From positions 801,403-865,402 of the forward strand of contig JADLZK010008766.1 of NCBI GenBank assembly GCA_015847255.1: a stretch of 64,000 bases of DNA, read 5' to 3'. The notes below the pieces were generated by a model. That model saw nothing but the letters and a program-made list of their open reading frames with translations. It searched no databases and had not been told where the DNA came from. The stretch is from Hyparrhenia diplandra (lineage: Eukaryota; Streptophyta; Magnoliopsida; Poales; Poaceae). Below are positions 11,196 to 22,589 of the stretch, one piece after another. The position numbers were made by a program, and so were the translations under genes. Position 1 is the stretch's first letter. Every line of letters starts with the position of its first letter.

Positions 11196-12210
11196 CGTAA
11201 ACTTTAGGAACACCATGATCATCGTTATTGGGTGAACCGTTTGTCATGTCCATGTGTTGGACAACTCAATGTCATTTGGTTCAAGTAAATGATGGCACAT
11301 TTGATTTTTTTCACATATTTCTTTGGGTGTGATAATCGACTTATTTGGTTAAGGCACCAGGTGCCAAAAGAATGTGATTATGTATCTTGATAAATATTTA
11401 GATGTTAGCTTCATTGTTATTGTGGACCAGGTTTCACAACTTGATTCCAATTAGATTACTAAGCGATATCTAGTTTTGTTTCTTCTTTTAGTGAATCTCT
11501 ATAGTTGCCGCAGTTTAAGGCACCTGGTGCCAAAAGAGTGCATACATATATTGGTAAGCCTTTACAATGCCGGCCGTTGTTATTTGGTGGACCAGGTGTC
11601 CCTACTTCGGTCCAACCAGATTAGTAAATGATTGCATTTTGTCCTGTTTGTTTATCCGGTGAATTCTCGTTACGTGGTCAAATGGCTTGCATTTTCTCAC
11701 TTACGTGGGATATCATTTGCCAAGTGAACTCGTATGATATTGAAGTAACTGGTTATCTTGTGCGCTAAAGGAAAGTTAGACTTGATTTGTTAAAACTTTG
11801 TCATTGACAGTTCCATTAATCGCGATTGCACGGTGCTCTATTGTTTATGCGTAGGTGACATTCCTGTTTGTGTTGTTGGTCTCTAGTTGAATGCCCTAAA
11901 GAAAAAAGCGGGATGTTGTGCTATATCTTGGCGGTATCCCCATAGACTTTAGGAACACCATGATCATCGTTATTGGGTGAACCGTTGGTCATGTCCATGT
12001 GTTGGAGAACTCTATATCAATTGGTTCAGTAAATGATGGTACATTTGTTTTTCACCTCTTTCTTAGCTAGGATGTAATAATGGAATGGTTGTGATAATTT
12101 ACGTGTCCAATCATTATGTTGGCACACAATATTGTTCGATTCTTGACATTATTTGCTACTTAATATGATGTAGGCATATTTTTGTGTTAATATTCTGTCA
12201 TGCTTGCGAG
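11196..12210 (+). repeat. Intron modules 3 (end) and 4, R2
   Basis: The third module resumes after the insertion, followed by a fourth (about 11330-12060) that includes an uninterrupted version of the site where the third carries the Harbinger fragment. The last 150 bp (12060-12210) are unique and lead to the exon 4 acceptor, which reads cttgcgag and is probably cttgcag. Confidence 0.65.
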
Positions 12211-12337
12211 AACACCCGTGAGACGACTTTTGCCCTCGAAGAAGATGTCACTCACCAAGTCCAAAAGGTACCTTGAGGATGTGATTGCCCACAAGCGAGG
12301 CCATCCCATTCCGCGGTATTGTGGTGGTGTTGGGCGT
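12211..12337 (+). pseudogene. RPL17: RPL17 exon 4, truncated by LTR, R2
   Basis: The exon encodes, with small frame errors at CAG sites, NTRET-FALRK, then KRYLEDVIAHK, then RYCGGVGR, the conserved central region of RPL17/uL22. It stops exactly where the X LTR begins. The LTR bases TGATGA directly follow the GGGCGT codons in frame, giving two stops. The rest of the gene, roughly 100 residues from TAQAKSR onward, is nowhere in the window. Comparison with 46369-46492 shows aagcgagg here against aagcagg there, a clear CAG error. Confidence 0.88.
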
Positions 12338-13144
12338 TGATGAGGACATCGCCACATTTGGACACGCCAACACTCCCGCTATTTAAAGCCAAGAGCAAAC
12401 ACCGATGGATTCGAGTGGACATTCCTTTTGCTAAAAATAATGATGCCTTACACCGACGCTTCATGCAATCGAAATGAATTCAAGAATTGGGTCGCCAAGG
12501 CCACATGCAACCTCACATTTGGGCCACTCCTTTTAATAGCGAGAGACAAGAAGAAGGCCTTTCCAATGCGCAGCTCCAAATTCAAACCCAAACTCCAGTG
12601 GACACTAGTTAGCATGCAGTTTTTCACATCTAGTGGATGTCCTAGCATTTCCCATTTTTAGTTCCTTTGTTCACGCATGGCCGTAGTATTTTCTCTTCAT
12701 CGCACTTACATAAGGCTCCCGAAGCCCCCAATACAACTTGGGTTTTGTTTAGTTCAAGTTTTCCAAAGAGAAACTTTGTCGATTCATTGTAACCGTGAAG
12801 ATTATTCGCTTACATTGATCCAAGGCCCCCTGTTCTTGTTCTTCACACGTGGCGATTAGTCCTTTTGTGATCCGAACTTGGACACCATTATCTTAGTTCG
12901 TCAATTCATATTTGTAATATTCAGATTGCTTGTTTACCTGTTCTTGCTTGTGTTCTTCGATTCGCGTGCAGGAAAAGCCTTCTTGGCAAGGTCAATCAAG
13001 TCGTGCTTGGTTGATAACCATTGGAGCAGTGGTGTAGCGGTTGCGAGGGTCGAATTGTGTTGATTCGAAGCCGGATCGTCAACGTCGAGTTCTCCACCCA
13101 ATCGAATTTATCCCGTACCTCGAAGATCGGGCCATATATTATCA
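12338..13144 (+). mobile_element. X-type LTR (5' LTR)
   Basis: This 807 bp LTR starts tgatgaggacatcgcc and ends ttatca, followed by a primer binding site. It shares its start and its 3' half (from about ggttttgtttag) with the Y LTR but has a different 5' half. The same LTR at the same RPL17 position occurs at 46493-47307. No 3' X LTR is present in the window. Confidence 0.8.
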
Positions 13145-13146
13145 AT

Positions 13147-13161
13147 TGGTACCAAAGCTCC
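13147..13161 (+). promoter_or_regulatory. Primer binding site, initiator tRNA-Met type (X)
   Basis: The sequence tggtaccaaagctcc directly after the LTR resembles TGGTATCAGAGC, complementary to the 3' end of plant initiator tRNA-Met, as used by many Ty3/gypsy elements. It also occurs at 47310-47324. Confidence 0.7.
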
Positions 13162-14146
13162 ATGTTTACCGCGAGGTATTATCTCGTTTGCCCTTAGATT
13201 CATATTTGTTCATTACCTACAGTCCACAAAAGCCTGAAAATATTTCAATTTCCGCTGTCCTATCGCCCTTTGTGCCATTGCAATATCTTTAATTTCAGTT
13301 TGCTTTATTGAATTGTCGTCCCTCGCTGTGTTAGTGTTCGTTTTGTCTAGATCTTGTTCATCGTCTTGATTTCTAGTATCCATCCTTGTTTCAAACAACA
13401 AACAACAACAAGACATTGTAGTGCTTGCTGCAAAAAAAAATGAGTGAGAGAGTGAGATAGAATTTGATAAATGTGAGATCACAAGAAGGAAATAGAATTA
13501 AAAAAAGGAGTAACATTTATTTCTTTCTGATTCCTTACGTAAGTTTCTAGTATAAAGAGAGAAAGCTCAATCACGCCACGTGAGAACAGATAAGAAATAG
13601 GAAGGTTTTCAGATTTCCCTATTTATAGAAAATCAAGTCCAATTTTGTTTCTTCTTAGCACATACGGTTGGACTTCGATAGCAATTTTTTTTAAGCCGGA
13701 CATCGTACTACTCTATCCTAGCACTCCAGTCCTATATCCGATTATATTGTATTTGAAGAGCATGTGTTGCGGCACTTTCTGCTATTAATAAAAAAAACAA
13801 AAAGGAGAAAAAAGGCAAAGAGGTGCAACATAGAAGAGCCGCACCAAAAAAAAAAAGAAAGAAAAAAAATTCAAAAAATTCAGAAGTGCTTGCATCCTTT
13901 GAGTCATCTTGCTGAGTTGTATTATTACTTGCTTGAACTAGGTCCAGGACAAGTTTAGGCCGGACGACATAGACTAGCTTGGGACTACTTTTCAATCTTG
14001 CAATTTCTGAATTAATTATTGCTATTCCTTGCTAGTATATTTTGCCTTCCCATAGCTCCACATATTACTTCATCGACAAAGGTTCCTCTGCAACTTTTAC
14101 ACCACAAGCCCGCCCGTGATTGTACCACCTGTTTGGCTTTGGTAAG
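13162..14146 (+). mobile_element. Leader of retrotransposon X, cut by Z
   Basis: This non-coding 5' leader has A-rich tracts (13430 and 13780-13880) and is nearly the same as 47325-48310. Frames here are low-complexity and not genes. It stops at ggtaag where the Z LTR starts. The uninterrupted sequence at about 48315 continues aatacttgc, so this is an insertion point. The missing rest of X is not found downstream. Confidence 0.75.
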
Positions 14147-15479
14147 TGTTGACACATATTAAAAGCATACTTTTAATTGTCAATTAAACATGAAAAAGGA
14201 CTAAAATATAATTAGATAACCTTATTAGGGGTTTATACTAATGATTTCCATCAGTTTTGGTAAAGTTGTGATTTGCGCGGGGACTTAACGTAAAACCGGT
14301 AGAATTCGTGAACGCAATCCAACTCGGAACAAAGACTAGAAGGCTCCGGATTACTCCCGGCGTGAACAAAACTTGACAATCGAAGAAAACATCATCTAGA
14401 AGACTCCGGAAGCCCACGACGGCGTCGGCGGGACCCGAGGTGGGACCCACCACGGGCGATCGACAATAACCGGGCCGATCGGCTGCTTGGCCCCCAAGTC
14501 ACCCCCCCTGTCTCGAGAATGTTCCTCCACCGCCTCTAAGACGCAATCTAAACCCGGTCGTTTGATGTCGGTTTGATCCGGGCGTCGGTTAAGCGCGAGA
14601 TGCATCGGATCCAACACCGGCGCCTCCTCCGGACTATATAAGCAAGCCCCGGGCCCCCGATTCAACAATCTCGGTTCAATCTTCAATTCAATCGGATCAT
14701 CAACGGCGACAAGAGATAGAAGCTCTAGATTAGAATTAGATTGAGAGTTAGTTTTGCAAGTTGAGAGAATTAGAGTGCGGTTGAGGCGGAGTTGAAGGAA
14801 GGCCCGGAGCTGTCGGCGCCTCCATCTTCTTCCTCCTCTGGAGTTGGCGCCTCCATCATCGTCTCCCCGGAGCCGATGCCATTGGAGCACGACTCGACGA
14901 GATCTTGTGGATTGTTCGAATTCCATTCGGTAAAGTGATATTGTCTCTATTGTTCTTAAGGTTCGTATTTCTTTGATAAGATTACTTTGATTCCTGTCGC
15001 TCTTGAATTGAAGTTGTTAGATTAATGTAAGCGTGGTGCTTAGATTGACTAGCTTATTACGAATACCTTCTATAGGCCGGAGTGAAACACCAACCGTTAA
15101 AGGCTGCTCGTAGTGGTGACGGCACTATTGAGTCCTTTGTATGCCTGCTCCCGTTTATAGAAATCGTAGGAGACCTGCGTTGTTAGCGTAGATTCCCTTT
15201 ATTAAGAGTTTCTTCATGACAACCCCTCTTAAGAACAATGTGCAAATGATTTACTTGAAGTGAGAACAAGACCTTCCTCTTGGAACTCCTTATCTTTATT
15301 ATCTATCTAGTTTCATTAAACCAATCGGAGATCAGTAGTAAATCTCAAGAACCCCTTCTCTACGTTCTCCCCTGTGGATTCGATATTTAAAACCCATCAC
15401 CCCGGGTGAAGTGCTCACGGTATCCGTGCGCTGCGGATTATCCATCATAATATTCCTGTAGGCTTAGCAAATACCAACA
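14147..15479 (+). mobile_element. Z-type 5' LTR (1.33 kb)
   Basis: The LTR begins tgttgacac and ends accaaca. A TATA-like box (ctatataagc) lies near 14634. A primer binding site follows, so this is a 5' LTR in plus orientation. It inserted in the leader of X; the left flank gtaag (14142-14146) is the candidate target-site duplication, but no right copy or 3' LTR is visible. A related solo LTR on the minus strand is at 26267-27624. Confidence 0.8.
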
Positions 15480-15486
15480 AGCATTT

Positions 15487-15503
15487 TGGCGCCGTTGCGG
15501 GGA
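15487..15503 (+). promoter_or_regulatory. Primer binding site, tRNA-Asp type (Z)
   Basis: The sequence tggcgccgttgcgggga, seven bases past the LTR end, matches the known TGGCGCCGTTGCCGGGGA primer site complementary to plant tRNA-Asp with one C missing. Such sites are common in Athila/Tat-type Ty3/gypsy elements. Confidence 0.75.
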
Positions 15504-15549
15504 GAACGGTTTAGAGATTTCTTGAGTATACTTTTATCTTTTTCTTTTA

Positions 15550-16270
15550 CACTACTAGAAAACCCCCTATAGCCACGCTTTTTTACATAGTAGACACGCT
15601 TTTAGCCCGTCTCTATAGAGATGTAGGCATGCTTTTCTAAAGCGTATTAAAAGCGTCTTCGTATGGACCGTGTCGGGCTCCGTAGAGAGCGATTTTTCGT
15701 AAGCATATATATTAGATGAAGAGGCGTTTCATAGACACGTTAGATGCATGTCTAGACATATTTATATGCTTTTATAGATGCACATATAACATGTGTCTAT
15801 TAGTGTTGTTACGTCGTATAGTGACATTTCATGACGTGTGAAAAAACTATAGAGACGATATTGTAGATACATTCACAATTCGTGTCTATTTCTCTAGTTG
15901 CGTTTTGTAGTGACACATTATTGTGCATCAAGGAGTATAGAGACGATATAGTAGGTGACATAGAAGAAAGGTGTTGTGGCAAGTGACGTGGCAAGATAAC
16001 ATGGCAGATGGCGTGGCAGGATGACATGGCAAGTGACATGGAGAGTGATGTGGCAGATGACACGTTTTATTGTAACAGCTTAAAAGCGTGCTAGCAAAAA
16101 GTAGAATCAATAATGTAGCCCGCGTCTTCATTGCATGTCTACATATATCGATACACTGTATAGCAATGTCATAGTGTGTATTAATACATGTAGAAACGAT
16201 TTCATACACACATATATATTTTATATGGAGTGGTATAGACACGTTGTATTGTGACGCTTTGATATGTCCA
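15550..16270 (+). mobile_element. CACTA transposon 5' terminus with subterminal repeats
   Basis: The terminus reads CACTACTAGAAAACCCC, typical of CACTA (En/Spm) elements, with tta before it as a possible 3 bp target duplication. The next 700 bp carry many short degenerate repeats around tagacacg, acgctttt and gagacgat in both orientations, as expected for subterminal transposase-binding regions. The matching 3' end is not found. The element lies in the internal region of Z. Confidence 0.65.
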
Positions 16271-17470
16271 GAAAAATAGGCGTTTTCATTCCATATATAG
16301 TGCATCAAGATGAATGTAGAAATTTGAAACAAATTATTTTATTTGCTATTTTATATTTATAATGGGAAGTAAACATCAATTATATTACATTGACCTTGAC
16401 AAAACATAAATAATCTGATAAACTCGATAGCCAACATATTCATTACTCAAAAAGACAACTGTGTTCACAAAGAAGCATACACCAGCAATATCATATAAAT
16501 ATTAGTTAAATATTTTTGTGTAACAACTAAAAGCTATCTTGATCACTTTGAAATTTCTGCTTCCCATCGAACTTTGCCCATGTGCTGCGGGTACGAGATT
16601 TACTTTCAACTTTCCTCACCTACAATGGAACATTGCTGCAGATCAGATATGAATTAACTGAATCTAATTACTCTAATCTGAACCAGTGTTACAGTAGAAA
16701 CAGTCTATAGTTGGTCATTGCTGCAGATCAGATATGAATTAACTGAATCTACATAAACATTTACTAAAAGATTTGTATGCTTGTTTAAACAGCTCACCGT
16801 TTACCATTTATGCCATCCATCTCTCAAACTTGAGCTTGTCCAATCTGCACAGTATATCTAGTGATCACTAGTCATAAATCATTGTTATACTTTTTGCTAC
16901 TAGGGATCGCACTGTTACAGTTCAATTGCTAGAAGCTAGATAGTAATCATGATACGAGGAAAGATGAAATTTGCAACTCTTTACTATCCATTCATGAAAC
17001 TCTTTGAAGCCGAGCTGCACACAACCTTATGGAAAGCCTGCATTATGAGAAAAATTGGATGAACAAGTCAACATGAGTTGTTTTAGCTTGAATCTGGAAC
17101 ACACTATATCATTTTGTTCAACCAATAATATAAAGGTCTGTCATGGTAGAAGAACAAGTGGGTTGGGTCACAGTCTTCTCAGCTTTCCATTTTTATGTGG
17201 ATCACATAAGCAAAACCGACACTATGCACCATCCACTACTAAATACTAATATTGAACCATTTATTAATACAATTAGATTCAGACTGAACAAGCTGTAAAT
17301 AAGTTGTGTATACATGGTCTGGAACCAGTTGTGCCTCAAACAAAGTAGAAAGAAGATTGACAAGTATTTCTTACATACAATGCTACTTGCTAGCTAAAGA
17401 ATTAATATTTTGGACACATGTTGGCAATTTCTTGTATCTTTTTAGATCTAAATCTAAATGCTAATAAGTA
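16271..17470. other. AT-rich region, no gene recognised
   Basis: This is probably interior to the CACTA element starting at 15550. A 36 bp direct repeat (cattgctgcagatcagatat plus 16 bp) occurs at 16631-16666 and 16716-16751. CTGCAG sites are intact here, unlike most of the window. There is no convincing coding frame, although the short open stretch at 17055-17249 could be exon-like. Confidence 0.5.
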
Positions 17471-17494
17471 ATAACAGCTCTCATGATCTGCAAT

Positions 17495-17953
17495 TCAACA
17501 AACGTTCCTGATACAATCTGTGAGGTTATTTTCTACACTTTCTAGAACCCTTGCAGATTCCTTAATCAAATCGCAGTCGGCAACAATTAGATTTGTCATT
17601 GGACAGTGTAGGAGACAACTAAAGTCATACAATCCAGCATTAATCCCATCCCACAACAGGCCACAGCTGAGTGCTTGAGTCACTAAACGCTCATGATAAA
17701 TAAACAATAAATCGTTTGCCATCAGAACCGATACACGCAGGAAGAAAAACAAAGGGCCAAGAAAGGGGGAGAGCCTCTCACCTGCCACTAGAGCTGCAGG
17801 AACAGCCAAGACACGGCAGCGGCGCCACTGATGCCATTGGTCCTGCCACAGGACACAACCATGCTTCTTCCCAGCCCGCAGACCTGCAGCCAGAGACCAC
17901 AAGTCAAGAACGACCACTGACCTGTCCTCCAGCTCCAGACCTGGATCTGCCAA
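17495..17953 (-). CDS. Hypothetical 152-residue ORF, possibly captured gene fragment
   Basis: One uninterrupted frame on the minus strand starts MADPGLELEDRSVV. It has a hydrophobic stretch near residues 57-80 and a C-terminal region with several cysteines (LLHCPM, VADCDL). It lies in a segment where CAG/CTG sites look uncorrupted, so the open frame may be real. Splice-like ctcacctgc at about 17778 means it could cover parts of two exons. I recognise no family. Given the CACTA terminus to the left, it may be a captured host fragment or non-coding. Confidence 0.3.
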   Translation of the reverse strand: MADPGLELEDRSVVVLDLWSLAAGLRAGKKHGCVLWQDQWHQWRRCRVLAVPAALVAGERLSPFLGPLFFFLRVSVLMANDLLFIYHERLVTQALSCGLLWDGINAGLYDFSCLLHCPMTNLIVADCDLIKESARVLESVENNLTDCIRNVC

Positions 17954-17959
17954 AAAAAA

Positions 17960-18933
17960 AAAACATGTTTTTAACCTAACAGAGTGTTTGGAAGCTCGAT
18001 TATGGCATGGAAGGGGTGGGGTGCGCTGCCAGGCATCTCGATTAGAGACAGCCTCTCGCCGACGTCTCGCGCGGAGGGGGAGGGCAGCGCTGCCGGCAGG
18101 TCACGCGGAAGGGGAGTGGTGGCACTCCGGTGGCTCGCGCGGAAAGGAGGGGCGGGGCTCCGGCTGTTCGCATGGAGGGGAGTGGCGGCGCCGCCTGCTG
18201 CTCGCAGGGAGGAGGAGAGGAGCGTCATTCACAGCGGGCGATCTCCTTCTAGATCTAGATCCGAGAGCCAGAGGAGAGGACGACATCTGATCCTTGTCAA
18301 TAGGAAGATGCAGGGGAAGCCCGGCTATTGTTGGGGAGGCTGCAGAGGGCAGAGAGTCTATTTGCGGATTATTCGGCGACTAGGCCGGTGGGCACCGCGG
18401 GAGTGTAAATAAGCACGAATTAAAATTTTGAGTTGGATAGGATGGCGGGAGATCGATGCTGGAATTTAATATTTCATTCACAAAAAAAATGGTGTGAGCT
18501 GATTCCATTCTAATTGATTTTGGTGACTTCGATAGAAAAGATAATAATATTTGCAAAATAGTGGGAGATTTTAAAAAACAGTATGAAGACATAATATTAA
18601 TGTATACGATTGTCATAAAAAATATCAAATCATTTAGCAGACTAAGCAAAACTAATATGAAATCATATTGTGGACCCATAACCATAAGGTTTTAAAAAAA
18701 TTGTGTCAAATAAGGTGAGACTATACGGTGTTTACAAAATAGATGCATCTCTCATGTAGTTTTATATAGCCACTTTTCCTATTGCTTTGTCACCTGAAAT
18801 CAGAGGGGCGGCTTCAGGCGGCGTGCCTCCGCATGCCAGGGCGCCCAAGACGGTGACCTTCCGGCGGCGGCAAAGGGCGGCAGCGGGCGAACATCTCCTC
18901 CTCCTCCTCCTCCTCACCAACCGGACCCCCAAT
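17960..18933. other. GC-rich block then AT-rich block, no gene recognised
   Basis: 17980-18400 is GC-rich with overlapping open frames on both strands of low-complexity Arg/Ser/Pro composition, which I do not count as genes. 18400-18780 is AT-rich. 18890-18916 is a short tcc repeat just before the CACTA terminus at 18934. The GC-rich block could be a promoter or first-exon region for the minus-strand ORF at 17495-17953. Confidence 0.4.
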
Positions 18934-19390
18934 CACTACGGATCCCAGGGATATCCCGTGAGGCCCATGCTCACGGGAAAAGCCCTTTTCATCACGGGGA
19001 AAGGATATCCCGTGTTTTACACCGAGGAAATCAATGGCGGGAGCGAAGTGGGCCGGGGAAATTACTCTTTCCGTGAGCACGAAGTCTACACACGGGATAT
19101 CCTTTCCCGTGATCCCATTTACCAGGCGGGATAGACTTAACGGGGCGGGCGCCGTTAGCGAGGAGGTGGTGTGTGGAACCCGTTGCGGCCTATGTGGCTG
19201 TTACATAAAACGCCCGTTTTTTGGGCGATATCCCGTGGCGTAACGGAGTGGCTCACGGGATATCTAGAAACTTTCCGTGAGCCGAGTTGTGCTCACGGGA
19301 TAGATTTGCGAGATTTCCCCGTGAGCCGCCCACTCCGCGAGAAAGTCTTGGCCTCTTTCCCGTGAGCAAAGACACGCGGGAAATTAAGTT
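18934..19390 (-). mobile_element. 3' terminus of minus-strand CACTA element
   Basis: On the plus strand this starts CACTACGGATCCC, so a minus-strand CACTA element ends here. The next 450 bp hold at least ten short repeats built on tcacggga/tcccgtga and gatatcccgtg in both orientations, a typical subterminal array. It lies downstream of the ORF1 C-terminal exon (19640-20090, minus), the expected position. The 5' terminus would lie beyond 28.6 kb and is not found. Confidence 0.7.
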
Positions 19391-19640
19391 TTTTTTCTTT
19401 TTTTTGTTCCAGCACATTGTTGACACACATAAATATATATACATACACAGATTGCATAATATCCATAATACCACATATATAGCTCAATAAATCCATAATA
19501 CCACATATATTACATTACATCCAACAAAGTCACAAGTTCAACCACGTACATGTCCATGAGTGCAACCACAAGTTCACAAACTCACATAAAATCCAAGTTC
19601 ACAAGTTCAAGTGCACAAGCTCGATGGCCGACAACCACAT
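19391..19640. other. AT-rich 3' region of CACTA, no gene
   Basis: AT-rich sequence with imperfect repeats of accacatatat and cacaagttca lies between the subterminal array and the last ORF1 exon. It is probably the 3' untranslated region of the CACTA transcript unit. Confidence 0.5.
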
Positions 19641-20222
19641 GTTCACGTGCACATCTCATGGTGCATTCAAAACTCCCGGATCATATCCATTCACATTCAT
19701 ATATGCATATTTCGAGTTACGGGGGACAAACTCACGGGGAGGCTCCATGCGGTGGAGGGAAGATCGACGGCTGACCCGTAGACGGGCGGTGGGGCGGCGA
19801 CGGCTTGGCGGTGGGGGCGAAGGCGGGGCGGTGGCGGGAAGGCGATCTCCGGTGGCGGCTGCACACCAACCTGGCCACCAACACGCTGGAGGTACACTAG
19901 GAGAGCATCCATGCTCTTACGGTGCTGCTCCGCCCTCTCTTGCTCGCTTTCGAGCCCTCTCTTGCTCGCGAGAGCCCTTGCTCGCTCCCCTCTCCTCAGC
20001 CTCCTCCCGTCGCTTCCTCTCTTCCTCTATCCGGGCCTATTTCAAAACAAAGTTAGAACACGGAGAAATAGTATTCAACGATAAATGAACCTTAAATAAA
20101 AATATATAAACCTCAAGTCCGGAGGCGTAGCTTTGGTAAGTGGTTGGCGCTCGCGTATCACGGGCCTCCGGCGTGTCGAGCTCAGATAGCCTCTTTGTGT
20201 TGTGCGGGTTGATAACGCTATC
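19640..20222 (-). pseudogene. CACTA ORF1-like protein, C-terminal exons
   Basis: Reading from 20222 downward, an exon (to about 20112) encodes INPHNTKRLSELDTPE and continues the frame of the exon at 25235-25510 that the Y insertion cut. After an intron-like gap a second exon (about 20040-19640) encodes a Glu/Arg-rich helical stretch, then LLVYLQRVGGQVGVQPPP and a proline-rich tail. A charged coil followed by a Met/Leu-rich helix and proline-rich end is typical of the ORF1 (TdcA1-ORF1-like) protein of grass CACTA elements, thought to bind subterminal repeats. Several frame breaks are present. Confidence 0.7.
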
Positions 20223-21033
20223 GATGAGGACATCGCCACGCTGGACACGTCTACACCACGGTCTTCCCCAAGCTGCAATTCGTCTCCAACTCCGCTTCCA
20301 CGTCACCCTCGGATTCAGCAGACACGTCGTCATTGTTTCGGTCGTAACTCCCTCATACGCCATCGAAACGGGGCGATCTTGGACTCTATGGAAAGGGGAC
20401 GGCGACGCCCGTCGTTTTGGATCTGGTCCCAGCTCCAGATGCCTCGTGGATCATGCTGTGTGACCACGGAAAGGTGCTGCGTCACCTGTTTTGGGCCAAT
20501 TTGGTCATGTATCGTGCGGGCCTTAAGCCCAAGTTGTGGACGCCCAACCCCTGGCCGCCCTCAACCCTAGGTCGTGTCTTAGACTATAAACACAGCCGCC
20601 GCCGCTGCTAGATAGTTGGGTTTTGTTTAGTTTGAGTTTTCCATCGAGAAACTTGATTGATTCATTGTACTCGTGAAGATTATTCGATTCTTGTAATCCG
20701 GGGCCCCTGTTCTTGTTCTCCACAAGCGTGGCGATTAGTCCTTTTGTGATCCGAACTTCGAACACCAATCAATTCTATTAGGTCATTCATATTTGCAATA
20801 TTCCGGATTGCGTTCTTAAGCTGTTCTTGCTTGTGTTCTCGATTATTTTTGGCGGGAAAGCCTTCTTGGCGAGGTCAATCAAGTCGTGCTTGGTTGATAA
20901 CCATTGGAGCGGTGGTGTAGCTGTTGCGCGGTGGTCGAGTTTGTGATTGATTCAAAGCCGGACCGTCAACGTCGAGTTCTCCACCAATCGATTTACCCGC
21001 ATTACCTCACGGAAGATCGGGCGGACCCTATCG
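20223..21033 (+). repeat. Y 5' LTR
   Basis: This 811 bp LTR contains a TATA-like actataaacac near 20583 and ends cctatc(a). It is nearly the same as 24426-25229, suggesting a fairly recent insertion once sequencing error is allowed for. Confidence 0.85.
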
Positions 21034-21035
21034 GT

Positions 21036-21050
21036 TGGTATCAAATTTCG
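21036..21050 (+). promoter_or_regulatory. Primer binding site, Y
   Basis: The sequence tggtatcaaatttcg after the 5' LTR resembles the initiator tRNA-Met primer site TGGTATCAGA, with CAG altered. Confidence 0.6.
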
Positions 21051-22589
21051 GGTTTACCGCGAGGTATTATCTCGTTTGCCTTAGCTTCATACATATTTGT
21101 TTTTTACCTAGAGTCCACAAAAAGCCCAAAAATTTCGATTACCCGCTGTCCTATCACCCTTTGTGCCTTGCAATTTCGTTTTCGGATTGCGTTGTTGAGT
21201 TTGTGTCAGGTGGGTGAGTCTATTTCTTTGGATTAGGATTGTGTTAGGTGTCGTAGTTCAACCGCCTCGTCATTTGTGATTTGTGTTTTCGCCGCTATCC
21301 TATCCACCGCATCCATACACCAAGTCGATTCCACCACATTACTCGACTTGCCATCGCTAACCGCCTTTGTGTGATCTCTCATTTTGCCCGGCGAAAACCC
21401 TAGTTCGGTTGCCAACCGCCACAATTTCGCTTTGCACCGCAGCCCTCCTTACATCATCGGCACATACCTATTGCTCTTCTTGGCGGGGGAGATTCGTTGT
21501 GTGTTCGGTGTTGAGTTTAGGGGCGCTTTGCCCTAGCTGCGCCGCCCGATTCGTGCTTTTCGGAATTTCGAACACCATATTTTGAGGTACCTTGGTGAAA
21601 AGCGGCCACAACTTTTGACTTCGGTTGTCGAAAAAATCTGAAATTTTTGTGGAGATTCTTGATTCGATTTCGGGCAAATCAATACGACAAAGTCCTATTG
21701 GGTTCGGGGAAAAGTGCCAAAAAAATTCGGGAAGATAAAAAAAAAATTGTCAAGAGTTTTGCACGCTTTTGGAGATCTTGTTGATTTTCTCGGGCCGCAT
21801 ATCACCTCTGTTCTCGGTGATTCTTCTTGTGATTTTCATTTTTTTGGTGATCCTTGTTCGGGAAAAATATCAAAAAAATAATAGAAAAATAAAAAATTTG
21901 TGATACACAGGGGCGTAAAAATCCGAGAAAAAAGGCGAAATAGCGCTTGTTGTGTGCGCTTGCTATATCTTGCTGTTTTCCATCGTTCGGTTGTTTCATC
22001 TTGTTGCGCCACGTCTAGGCACGCGTCTTAGCCGGCATTTGTGACTTGTACTTTGGATCATTGAACACTTGCTAATCGATTTCGTTATTTGCTAATCCTT
22101 CTTTGTCATATTGTGTGCCTTCCTATAGCTCCACAAATTTCTTACGTCGGCCGCACGGGTTCCTCTGCAACCTTTACACCACAAGCCCCGCCGACTTATT
22201 GTACCACTGTGTGGCTTTGGTAAGAATACTTGCAAGGCGTGGTAAGACGTTTTGATATTGCATTCCACTTCTACCACCACTTTCACCACTTTCGGTCGTG
22301 TTAGTTGTTAGGGATAATACTTTGTTGTTGTCTCTTGCTGTTTACTAACCATGGCGGGGTGCCTTGAGTGAACCGGCCGGCCTCTCCAACGGACTTCAAT
22401 GAGTGTGTGTCAAGGCTGAGCTGACCACACTCATTCTACGATCAACGACGCGTACATGATACAACAATTCCGGGGAGATGCAACGCAACTTTAACACTCG
22501 ATGAATCGGATTGAACATGTTGAGCAATGCCGTGGACTCGGCGTCCACATCCTAATGAGGATGACCTTGGTGATCTTGGCGATGATCTT

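Larger units (their letters stand above)
4813..12337 (+). repeat. Array unit R2 (long type with RPL17 exon 4)
   Basis: R2 matches R1 from its start to about 7670, then continues with more intron modules, a Harbinger-like fragment and RPL17 exon 4 in place of the short tail. A 2.2 kb LTR-like insertion (8956-11190) splits it. It ends where the X LTR begins at 12338. R3 has the same organisation but one module fewer. R2 and R3 look closer to the donor gene, and the short units look like derivatives. Confidence 0.85.

Noticed and set aside
12338..12660. Continuation of RPL17 coding into the LTR
   Set aside because: Codons after GVGR are TGA TGA and later peptides do not match RPL17. The boundary coincides with the LTR start defined independently by the purine tract at 24426.
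13732..13995. Phe-rich minus ORF near A-rich tracts
   Set aside because: It is a translation of poly-A runs in the X leader.
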